From assembly GCF_000720475.1 (NCBI RefSeq), contig NZ_JOAP01000090.1, positions 1 through 12,255 of the forward strand: DNA of 12,255 nt, written 5' to 3'. The translations under genes and the position numbers were made by a program. Position 1 is the first letter of the stretch, and each line of letters begins with the position of its first letter. The stretch comes from Streptomyces aureocirculatus. Its GTDB lineage: Bacteria; Actinomycetota; Actinomycetes; Streptomycetales; Streptomycetaceae. This document shows, in pieces, positions 6,924 to 12,255 of the stretch. The notes below the pieces were generated by a model. That model worked only from the letters and a program-made list of their open reading frames with translations. It did not search any database and was not told where the DNA came from.

Positions 6924-7000
6924 CGTACGTCCTCAAGTCGTGTGACCTGCACCTTTGTGGTCCGAGGAACACCCCGCCGTCGAAGCCTTAATCAGCGATG
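5732..7000 (-). mobile_element. IS110-family insertion (approximate ends)
   Basis: The transposase identifies the family; IS110 elements generally lack inverted repeats, so the ends cannot be read directly. The right end is placed near 5732 because from there on the sequence is shared with the IS701-like end at 9691. The left end lies somewhere in 6924-7100, upstream of the transposase start. It appears to have inserted in or beside the IS701-like left end. Confidence 0.5.
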
Positions 7001-7177
7001 GGGCGCATCTCTCAATCAGCAGTCAGAGCGTCCAAGGGACCGGGCGGCCATGCCCCGGGGCCGACGTCCGGGGGCAGCCGGGGACGGGTGTGACGGCCGC
7101 CGTGAAGCAATCGGCTCGCGTTAGGCTCGGCTATACGATCGAGGCTGTTGCCTGACGACGCCTGGTAGGGAGAGGCA
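6924..7177. other. IS110 upstream flank and promoter region of the 152-residue gene
   Basis: No protein gene seen. The part next to the transposase (roughly 6924-7070, read on minus) is where IS110-group elements encode the bridge RNA that pairs with target and donor DNA. Two copies of GCTGATT, each followed by (A/G)AG, lie about 25 bases apart there on the minus strand (near 6990-7025). This fits loops of such an RNA but proves nothing. The part nearest 7178 should contain the promoter of the plus-strand gene; no clean -35/-10 pair stands out. Confidence 0.3.
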
Positions 7178-7636
7178 GTGGCCGCACTAGTGCAGGAGCA
7201 GCACCTTGAGGTGTTCGTGGACGACTTCGTCTTCACGTTTCAGGAGTCGCGCGACGCAGAACTGGATCTGGAGTTTCCAGATGGCATTGACGCTGACGTG
7301 TTCCTGAACGCGTTTCCGGGCCGGGTGGATGTGTCCAGTGCTGGGCATATCCATACCGTCGTGGTGTCGGCGCAGGTCTGGGACGGGCCCCCGCCTGTTG
7401 AAGATCCTTCTGCGTGGGATGTGCGGGACGAAGCGCCATTTGAGTCCGTGAGCGGCGATGTCGCGGTGTGGACACCGACCATGGGGCGCACGGACGATCT
7501 GATTGCACTCGGCCAGCAGGGGGCGTGGCGGGTGCGGGTGCACTGCGCGGGCCGTGCGGAAGCAGCTGCGTTGCGAGACTCGGCGGAGGCTGTCGTCGGC
7601 GTGGAACGCTTTTTGGTGCAGTTCTTCCCCAACTAG
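7178..7636 (+). CDS. 152-residue acidic protein, possible nuclease inhibitor (ComJ/Nin-like architecture)
   Basis: GTG at 7178 is preceded by GGGAGAGG at ideal spacing, so the start is firm. The protein has no signal peptide or membrane segment and is strongly acidic and beta-rich: EVFVDDFVFTFQESRDAELD, DADVFLNAFPGRVDVSSAG, HIHTVVVSAQVWDGPPP, DEAPFESVSGDVAVWTP, GAWRVRVHCAGRAE and a closing VGVERFLVQFFPN. The order (strand with xxFxF at the start, W-D before a second pair of strands, G-xWRVRVHCxGR, then a final FLVQFFP strand) resembles a common actinobacterial family that I would compare with ComJ/Nin, the inhibitor of the competence nuclease NucA. The likeness is of layout, not clear identity. 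It faces a NucA/NucB-type nuclease only 45 bases away. An immunity or inhibitor role is inference; a different beta-sandwich function is possible. Confidence 0.7.
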   Translation: MAALVQEQHLEVFVDDFVFTFQESRDAELDLEFPDGIDADVFLNAFPGRVDVSSAGHIHTVVVSAQVWDGPPPVEDPSAWDVRDEAPFESVSGDVAVWTPTMGRTDDLIALGQQGAWRVRVHCAGRAEAAALRDSAEAVVGVERFLVQFFPN

Positions 7637-7641
7637 ACAGA

Positions 7642-7679
7642 ATGCAGGGATGGGCGACGTATGCCGACCATCCCTGCAT
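7642..7679. terminator. Bidirectional terminator between the convergent pair
   Basis: ATGCAGGGATGG at 7642-7653 pairs perfectly with CCATCCCTGCAT at 7668-7679 (12-bp stem, 14-base loop). It sits between the TAG of the plus gene (7634-7636) and the stop of the minus-strand nuclease (7682), so it can serve both genes. There is no U-tract on either side. Confidence 0.85.
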
Positions 7680-7681
7680 CA

Positions 7682-9106
7682 CTACGACGTGATCTTTACG
7701 ATAAATCCGTCGTCTTCTGTGTCTGCGAGCATCCTGTTTTTCGCGTAGAAGCCCTTCAGTAGAAGTCCGGCGTCACGATTGTGCTCCTTCAGGACGGGCT
7801 TCGAAGAGAAGTTGAACTTGATTGCATCCCCGTCGTAATCGGGCTCGGCAGCTCCTTCCAGGGTCGACCGGAAGGGGTACTCGTCGCACTCTTTCTTGCC
7901 ACCCTCTGTGTAGTTGGGGCCCCAATGACGCTTGCATTGGGCGATGGCTGCGCGTCCGTTTGCTTCGTTTCGACCTGTATCACGCGTCCGGTGCAATGGT
8001 GCGCTGGGCTTCTGCCCAGGTACTTTCTTTCTCGACATATACGGTTTGGTGTCTTGCGGGTTGAGGAACGCCTGTCGGATGTGCTTTGCGACCTGCTGTT
8101 CGGCTGCCCCGTCCTTGGCGCTGTAGGTGAGTGGGACGGTGTAGCTGAAGGTTGCGGCTCCGCGCCGTTCAGGATTACCGGTGGAGTTGGCCAGGTAGCT
8201 GGCGGCTTCCCAGCGCGGTGCGGACATGGTCATCTTCATGCTGAGGGGAGGCGCGAGTGTCCACGGCGTGGGCGGCTTCAGAGTGACAGTGGGCTGATAG
8301 ACCGCAAAAATCGAGTCGAGACGACCGCTTCCCTGGCCGGCCTTAGCGGTGACAGTGTGCGTGAATGCCTTCTTGCGCCTGGCCTCCTCGAAGGTCTTGG
8401 TGCCCGGCATGGTGCCGCTGTACGTGTAGCGGGCGCCGGACGGCCAGCTCTGAGTCACCTTCGGCTTCACTGTGATCTTGAGCGCTTTGGCGGGTATTCG
8501 CCCACCGTATCCCATTTCGCTGAAGTGGTACTTGTAGTCGATCTTCCGGCTGTTCTTCGCTATCGTGCCCACCACGCGTATGTTGAACGCGCTCTGCCCC
8601 TTCACGCGGCCTCTGATTTTCCATGTCTGGATGAAGGAGTTACCGGTGCACACCGCGAACCGGGACTTGACGTAAACGGTGCCGTTCCCGATACCTTTAC
8701 GGCACTCATCAAGCGTCATTTTCCGTGACGGTTCCGGGTAGACGGCGCTCCTCGCCGTCCTGGTCCCACTCGGTGCCGTTGAGGGCATTACGGACGCCGC
8801 TGGCGAGGAAGTTCCAGAGGGCGTCCGGCTGATCGTCCCGTAAGTGGCAGCGGGGCCAACCGTTTCCGCCGCGGTGAGGGGCGCCGATTCCACGTTCAGG
8901 GCAGCCTGTTGCAGCCTCTTCAGACCTTCCTCGGTCTGGAGCTGGTCGAGGGTGGGGCGCGGGGCGCCGAGAGGCAGCATGTAAGTCTGCAGGACCCCGT
9001 CAGGCTCGGTATCGGCGAGGGCGGGTGCAGCGGCGGGCAGAACTGTCACGGCTAACGCTGCTGCCAGCACTGCGCGGCATGGTGTGCTCAACCATGGTCT
9101 TCTCAT
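7682..9106 (-). CDS. Secreted deoxyribonuclease with NucA/NucB domain
   Basis: 474 residues from ATG 9106, with AGGAGAG about 7 bases upstream. A Sec signal peptide is clear: RRPWLSTPCRA, a hydrophobic run AVLAAALAVTVLP, and a predicted cut after APALA (residue 31). A Ser/Thr/Pro linker lies at about 93-120. Residues about 130-360 form a beta-rich middle domain of unknown role with Cys135 and Cys153. The C-terminal domain (about 379-474) has RNEANGRAAIAQCKRHWG and the hallmark CDEYPFRSTLEGAA (407-420), whose Asp-Glu pair is catalytic in NucB, then KFNFSSKP and a GLLLKGFYAKNR-type end. The family comprises secreted, often metal-dependent DNases of Bacillus and actinomycetes. It is expected to act outside the cell on free or foreign DNA. 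It converges with the 152-residue acidic gene. A large antisense frame is a shadow. Confidence 0.88.
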   Translation of the reverse strand: MRRPWLSTPCRAVLAAALAVTVLPAAAPALADTEPDGVLQTYMLPLGAPRPTLDQLQTEEGLKRLQQAALNVESAPLTAAETVGPAATYGTISRTPSGTSSPAASVMPSTAPSGTRTARSAVYPEPSRKMTLDECRKGIGNGTVYVKSRFAVCTGNSFIQTWKIRGRVKGQSAFNIRVVGTIAKNSRKIDYKYHFSEMGYGGRIPAKALKITVKPKVTQSWPSGARYTYSGTMPGTKTFEEARRKKAFTHTVTAKAGQGSGRLDSIFAVYQPTVTLKPPTPWTLAPPLSMKMTMSAPRWEAASYLANSTGNPERRGAATFSYTVPLTYSAKDGAAEQQVAKHIRQAFLNPQDTKPYMSRKKVPGQKPSAPLHRTRDTGRNEANGRAAIAQCKRHWGPNYTEGGKKECDEYPFRSTLEGAAEPDYDGDAIKFNFSSKPVLKEHNRDAGLLLKGFYAKNRMLADTEDDGFIVKITS

Positions 9107-9419
9107 CCGTTGCTCTCCTGATTGATCGACTATGCCCGGCATGCCTGGGCGGCTACGCAAGATTTACCGGACGATGTGGGGGCGCGGGGCAACGCGCGAC
9201 GAAGATGGCTCGATGTATCGCTAACTGGCCAGCTTTGCAGGCGTGCATAGAGGCTGGGGTGCAGACGAGACCCCGCCGCGACGGCCTTCCGTTTATTCTT
9301 AGTGATTGGCGATTTAATCCGCTACGACGCGCACGCCATACCCGAGCACCGCAGATCGACCGGACTTGCTTCGGCGACTTCCCCGTGGCTGTGAAGTGGC
9401 TTGCGCTACGGTCGGGAGT
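9107..9419. other. Intergenic region between nuclease (-) and NYN gene (+)
   Basis: About 310 bases, locally less GC-rich around 9290-9320. It should hold both divergent promoters. On the minus side the ribosome site AGGAGAG is at 9112-9119. On the plus side a TACGGT hexamer stands 7 bases before the NYN start. No further gene or repeat was found. Confidence 0.5.
9407..9412 (+). promoter_or_regulatory. Probable -10 hexamer for a leaderless NYN transcript
   Basis: TACGGT (TANNNT form) ends 7 bases before the GTG start at 9420, the spacing typical of actinomycete leaderless mRNAs in which transcription starts at the start codon. No good -35 hexamer was found about 17-18 bases upstream, and GGGAG right before the GTG is too close to be a normal ribosome site. 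Confidence 0.4.
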
Positions 9420-9693
9420 GTGGAGACCACTGCGAAGCTGGCGATACTGATTGACGCCGACAACGCCAAGCCCGCGGCAGCACAAGAGTTGCTGGCGGAA
9501 GTTGCCAAGTTCGGGACCGCCCACGTCAAACACGCCTACGGCGACTGGACAGGGACACGGCTGAAGGGCTGGAAGGAGTAATTGCTGACCCAGTCAATCC
9601 AGCCGATGCAGCAGTTCGCCTACGCCACCGGAAAGAACGCCATCGACTCCGCGATGGTCATCGACATCCATGGACCTGTTGTACTCGGGTCGT
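9420..9693 (+). pseudogene. NYN-domain (PIN-like, LabA/DUF88) protein, stop codon, frameshift and IS truncation
   Basis: GTG 9420 opens VETTAKLAILIDADNAKPAA, AQELLAEVAKFGTAHVKHAY and GDWTGTRLKGWKE, the conserved N-terminus of actinobacterial NYN proteins; IDADN holds the first catalytic/metal-binding aspartates. A TAA at 9579-9581 stands where intact relatives have Gln (CAA to TAA). The same frame continues LLTQSIQPMQQFAYATGKNA and IDSAMVID. At about 9666-9669 one extra base shifts the frame, and MDLLYSGR, the next conserved piece, follows. There the gene is cut at 9691-9695 by the IS701-like left end; the remaining half of the domain (with further aspartates) is not found in the window. Relatives are predicted nucleases acting on RNA. 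This copy should be inactive. Confidence 0.88.
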
Positions 9694-9774
9694 TTACCGG
9701 TAGTTCGTTGATTGGCCGTAGGCCGGTAGCGGGTGTCAATTGCTTTGCTGGGAGCCCAAGATGGCTGCTCGCCG
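9691..9774 (+). repeat. IS701-like left end, inverted copy 2
   Basis: Begins at the break in the NYN gene with CGTTTACCGG and runs over the leader GTGTCAATTGCTTTGCTGGG into the first codons of the transposase (ATG at 9761). It is the reverse complement of 5614-5676 plus 5711-5731, with four mismatches in all, but lacks the 34-bp segment seen there. It also contains shorter internal repeats around ACCGGTAG and GCCGGTAG that may be part of the IS end. Confidence 0.8.
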
Positions 9775-10250
9775 CCCGTGCCCGCCTGCGCCGGGGCCGT
9801 TGGAGGAGTACGCGACCCGGTTCGACGACCTCTTCTTCAGCCTGGCTCAGCGGCGGGGGTTTCGTGAGTATCTGGCCGGGCTGCTGGCGCCGCGGGAGCG
9901 GAACAAGACGGTCACGTGCCTGGCAGGGTCCGAGCCGGTGGCCGCCGCGCTCGCGGTCCGCGGGAAGGAAGTGGCTTTTCCTGCCGGGCGGTGGCCGCCG
10001 ACTGCGCCTGCTCCGTCAGCGACGACTGGTATTTCGCACTGCTCGAGGCCGGCCTGGCCTACGTGGTCGTGCTCAAGCCGCACCGCGGTACCTGGGCTCG
10101 GGCCGACCAGCCGCACACCCCCTCGAGGCCGCGCGGGCCCTGACCTGTCGTGATGCCAGACATCCAGGCGACTGGACGCCCGTGGGGCGGCACTTTTGCG
10201 AAGGGCACAGTGAGACCTGGTGCGCCGCCGATGCCCGCCTGGGCGGCTAC
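9761..10250 (+). pseudogene. IS701-like (IS4 superfamily) DDE transposase, internally deleted and frameshifted
   Basis: Three frames must be joined. The start gives MAARRPCPPAPGPLEEYATR, FDDLFFSLAQRRGFREYLAG and LLAPRERNKTVTCLAGSEPV, the typical N-terminus of Streptomyces IS701-type transposases. About 140 residues, including the first catalytic Asp (normally in an IDDTG motif), are then missing. From about 9975 another frame gives FSCRAVAADCACSVSDDWYF, ALLEAGLAYVVVLKPHRGTW and ADQPHTP, holding the second Asp (AADCA). Near 10120 a one-base loss shifts to LEAARALTCRDARHPGDWTP, HFCEGHSETWCAADARLGGY, where similarity ends at 10250. The C-terminal third with the catalytic Glu and the right IS end are absent. 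It is clearly non-functional. It cuts the NYN gene at its left end. Confidence 0.85.
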
Positions 10251-10251
10251 A

Positions 10252-10398
10252 GAGGATGGGCCCGCCTCGAAGCCGGGCGAACTCGGCCAGTTCGCGGGTT
10301 TCCGCTTCGTCACGTACGACCGGCACAAGGCTGTCGTTGAGCTGGTGAGCCGCTTCTCCGACAGTTCCCTCCAACTGTCCACCGCACCCGTTCGGTGA
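10252..10398 (+). other. Coding-like fragment after the IS remnant, unidentified
   Basis: The frame EDGPASKPGELGQFAGFRFV, TYDRHKAVVELVSRFSDSSL, QLSTAPVR, TGA has high third-position GC and balanced composition, as expected for a real gene end. It is in frame with open sequence upstream, but that belongs to the IS. The opposite strand (MEGTVGEAAHQLNDSLVPVV from 10374) also reads well, so strand is uncertain. I recognise neither. It may be the tail of a gene cut by the IS deletion. Confidence 0.25.
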
Positions 10399-10812
10399 CG
10401 AGATGGGGACTGCGATTGAAGTTTTCTTACAGGCACGTGCGCCCGGCGGGCAGCCAGCAGGCTGGCGTCCGGTCTACGGCACCAGGGACCCGCACCTGGT
10501 GCCCCCGCTCCGTCCCGCGTCCGCCGTAGACTGCTCGTGCTGCCGGGGCCCAGCATCCGCCTCAGCCTGACCGCCGTTGAAAACCTCACCGCTCGATAGC
10601 GCGGTATGGAGGGCTCGATGGCCACCTTGCTGGCCAGCCGGTAAGGGGGCAGGCCGGGGCCGGTCAATGCGCAGGACGGCGGCGGCCGACCGTCAGCTCA
10701 CGTCCGCGCCGCCGACGCCGCGCGGCACCATCGCGGCGCCGACGAGTACATCGGGGCCAAGGCCGCCCGCGCGCCGGCCGCTGGCAGCGTGCGGCGGGTG
10801 AGCCGCTACGCA
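10399..10812. other. No supportable gene
   Basis: Very GC-rich, with open frames on both strands but no convincing product. A plus-strand stretch around 10695-10800 (VRAADAARHHRGADEYIGAK) and a minus-strand stretch from 10667 (MTGPGLPPYRLASKVAIEPS) have plausible codon use but are too short and frame-broken to name. CACCTGGTGC near 10494 is a local short palindrome of no clear role. Confidence 0.35.
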
Positions 10813-10923
10813 TCATCCGGCGAGCAGGGTATGCCGGCTGCCCGGCCGGAGCAGGACCTCGCGGCCGTGCTTCTCGGCGACGGTCAGACCGTGCTCCCAG
10901 ATCGGCAGCCGGGACTCGCGCAT
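10813..10923 (-). CDS. 36-residue coding-like remnant, unknown
   Basis: ATG at 10923 reads MRESRLPIWEHGLTVAEKHG, REVLLRPGSRHTLLAG, TGA. Nearly every codon ends in G or C, far stronger than chance here, so this was probably coding. No ribosome site is evident, and no known family of this size comes to mind; it may be a piece of a larger gene. It follows the methyltransferase remnant on the same strand by about 30 bases. Confidence 0.3.
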   Translation of the reverse strand: MRESRLPIWEHGLTVAEKHGREVLLRPGSRHTLLAG

Positions 10924-10951
10924 GCTGAATCGCGTGAGTCCCGGCCCTTCG

Positions 10952-11748
10952 TCAGCGGGAGCAGATCGCTGTGATGAGCGTGAAGGAAGCGAAGAAGGGT
11001 CCCTCAGAGAGCGAGGTGAACCACCGACGGCCGCGTGCTTCGTCGATGTGACCGTCCTGGATGGCTTGTTCATGTTGCGGCCGAGTCCCAGCGTGCGATC
11101 CGCGTCCTCGAAGTGGAGGAAGACCGGCGTCGTGGCCCTTACGGTCTCGATGACGAAGCCTGTCTGCTCCGCGTGACGGGCCAGGCGGCGGCCGATGGTG
11201 GCGTAACGGACCACTTCCGAGGTGGTGTATCGCGTGAACGCGCGGCTTGTGTCGAGATCTTCCGAGTCGACAACCAGGGTGTCCGAGTCCGGCTCCGCCA
11301 GTCCGATGCGTGCTCCTGGCCGCGTGGCCAGGTGGAGTTATGCCAGCACGCTGGTCGGCTCGGTGACATGCATGAGAACCCGGTCGATCCTGGCCCGGTC
11401 CACCGTGCCGGGCTCGACGGGGAGGGCGTGGGCGTCTGCTTCGCGGATCTGGACTGCGGGCAGGTCGCTGGTGCGTCGGCGGGCCTCGGCCAGCATGGCC
11501 GGGTCACGGTCGACGCCAATTACTGTGCCGCTCACGCCGACGCGCCCTGCCAGCGTCGGCAGGTCTGTGCCCGGGCCGCAGCCCACGTCGAGCGCGGTCT
11601 GGCCTGGCTGGACGTCCATCAGCTCCATCAACTCCTGCTTGTAGCCGCAGCCAGCGGCGCTGGCTGCGGCTTGCAGCATGTAGTCAGCCGGGTCAGGCCG
11701 AGGTGCGCCAAAGGTTGTTGACATGGCAGAAAGTGAAACACGGTCCAT
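10952..11748 (-). pseudogene. Class I SAM-dependent methyltransferase with internal stop and frameshift
   Basis: ATG 11748 with AGGA 5 bases upstream opens MDRVSLSAMSTTFGAPRPDP. The AdoMet-binding motif I is ALDVGCGPGTDLPTLAGRVG, followed by motif II GVDRDPAMLAEAR, QIREADAHALPVEPGTVDR, and RIDRVLMHVTEPTSVLA. A TAA at 11338-11340 interrupts, then the same frame continues LHLATRPGARIGLAEPDSDT, LVVDSEDLDTSRAFTRYTTS, YATIGRRLARHAEQTGFVIE and DADRTLGLGRNM. Near 11070 one base is missing; in the shifted frame EQAIQDGHIDEA, RRWFTSLSEGPFFASFTLIT ends at TGA 10952-10954, the family's usual C-terminus. Intact relatives are cytoplasmic UbiE/Methyltransf_11-type enzymes of about 260 residues with unknown small-molecule substrate. 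The motif I half alone (about 137 residues) could be translated but would lack the substrate-binding end. Confidence 0.88.
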
Positions 11749-11786
11749 GTTCCTGTCGAACACGGATGTCGCGGTGCCGTCGGTGC

Positions 11787-11802
11787 AACTCGTCGGCGAG
11801 TT
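11787..11802. promoter_or_regulatory. Operator-like palindrome in the divergent intergenic region
   Basis: AACTCG-TCGG-CGAGTT is a 6-bp inverted repeat with a 4-base centre (16 bases in all), placed between the divergent methyltransferase remnant and the membrane-protein gene. Such size and position fit a TetR/MarR-type operator. No matching regulator is adjacent. Confidence 0.35.
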
Positions 11803-11841
11803 CAGTACCAGGCTAACCAGCGACGCTTCCTAGGAACGCAG

Positions 11842-11847
11842 TAGCGT
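11842..11847 (+). promoter_or_regulatory. Probable -10 hexamer for a leaderless transcript
   Basis: TAGCGT (TANNNT) ends 7 bases before the ATG at 11855, and no Shine-Dalgarno lies between. This is the same arrangement as at the NYN gene (9407). No clear -35 was found. Confidence 0.45.
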
Positions 11848-11854
11848 CACACAC

Positions 11855-12255
11855 ATGGAACTCTTCGCATTCTTCGGCCCGCCCGCGATCACGCTCCTAC
11901 TCTTCGTCATCGCAGTGTTCCCATACGCGCTGTGGGTGACCAGGAAGAAGCCCACACGGACGGCCCGCCTGGCCGTGGTCGGAAGCGCAGCAGCCCTCGC
12001 CGCTTACGGTGCCGGCACCTTCTACGGTCTCGCCTACACACACCCCCTCGGCCTCTGCGCAGCGAAGACCGCAAGTGGCGACTACGTGGACGCCGGGCGG
12101 GACTACAGCCTGACGTCAGCGACCATCCACCACTTCCCTCCATCCGTTACCTGCCATTGGAGCAGCGGACACACCACCAACGACGTGTCGTTCTGGACCA
12201 CGCCTCTGCTCTACACAGGGCTGGCCTGCGCCACCGTCTGCTTCACCCTGATACT
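11855..12255 (+). CDS. Multi-pass membrane protein, partial at the window end
   Basis: ATG 11855 opens MELFAFFGPPAITLLLFVIA, and the frame stays open for 133 residues to the window end. Predicted membrane segments are about 9-28, 38-61 and 115-133. A basic stretch RKKPTRTAR (30-38) follows the first, suggesting that end is cytosolic. The loop between the second and third (about 62-114) is polar with Cys68 and Cys100, probably outside. Family not recognised; Streptomyces have many such unassigned small membrane proteins. The start is supported by the leaderless-type hexamer. The opposite-strand frame is a shadow. Confidence 0.65.
   Translation, partial: MELFAFFGPPAITLLLFVIAVFPYALWVTRKKPTRTARLAVVGSAAALAAYGAGTFYGLAYTHPLGLCAAKTASGDYVDAGRDYSLTSATIHHFPPSVTCHWSSGHTTNDVSFWTTPLLYTGLACATVCFTLI

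Noticed and set aside
7781..8728. 315-residue plus-strand frame antisense to the nuclease
   Set aside because: No domain, and it overlaps a gene with signal peptide, ribosome site and catalytic motif on the other strand.
10059..10667. 202-residue minus-strand frame over the IS701 remnant
   Set aside because: Crosses identified transposase pieces on the other strand; only its first ~22 codons look protein-like.
1..12255. CRISPR arrays, tRNA or rRNA genes
   Set aside because: No regularly spaced direct repeats and no tRNA-like T-arm or rRNA-like sequence was noticed on either strand.

Overview
The window reads as high-GC actinomycete DNA, most likely a Streptomyces chromosome arm or linear plasmid. 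The grounds are strong G/C bias at third codon positions, GTG/TTG starts, TANNNT hexamers about 7 nt ahead of start codons (leaderless style), and Streptomyces-type families (STAS, RsbW-like ATPase, winged HTH, YihY/BrkB, PAP2, holin-family membrane protein, NYN, SAM methyltransferase). It is an accessory region in active decay. Many recognisable genes carry one or two single-base lesions, and remnants of at least three insertion-sequence families (IS5, IS110, IS701-like) are present.

Layout. 1-86: C-terminal end of an IS5-family transposase. 486-1524: a degraded anti-sigma type regulatory locus, with a STAS fragment (+), an intact winged-HTH regulator (-) and an RsbW/HATPase pseudogene (-). 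1525-2128: no gene seen. 2129-2744: a small XRE regulator (-) preceded by a small gene that appears split at a G6 tract. 2996-5574: a plus-strand stress/envelope group with a YihY/BrkB membrane protein, a PAP2 phosphatase, a YegP/DUF1508 protein whose best start codon is ATA, and a holin-family membrane protein missing its N-terminus.

5614-9774: an island bounded by two inverted copies of the same IS701-like left end. It contains a frameshifted IS110 transposase (-), a 152-residue acidic protein (+), and convergently a secreted NucA/NucB-type deoxyribonuclease (-). The last two share a 12-bp-stem bidirectional terminator. Inside the right boundary lies a NYN-domain gene (+) that is broken by a nonsense codon and a frameshift and then cut off by the IS. 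9761-10250: an internally deleted, twice-frameshifted IS701-like transposase. 10251-10951: coding-like scraps. 10952-11748: a methyltransferase pseudogene (-) with an internal stop and a frameshift. 11855-12255: start of a membrane protein (+) running off the window.

How the parts relate. The intact functional core is the secreted nuclease plus its convergent acidic neighbour, which by size, layout and context could be an inhibitor, as ComJ/Nin is for NucA in Bacillus. That pairing is inference. The rest tells mainly of gene decay: several lesions are TAA stops or an ATG-to-ATA start, which fit C-to-T/G-to-A transitions, and others are one-base deletions.
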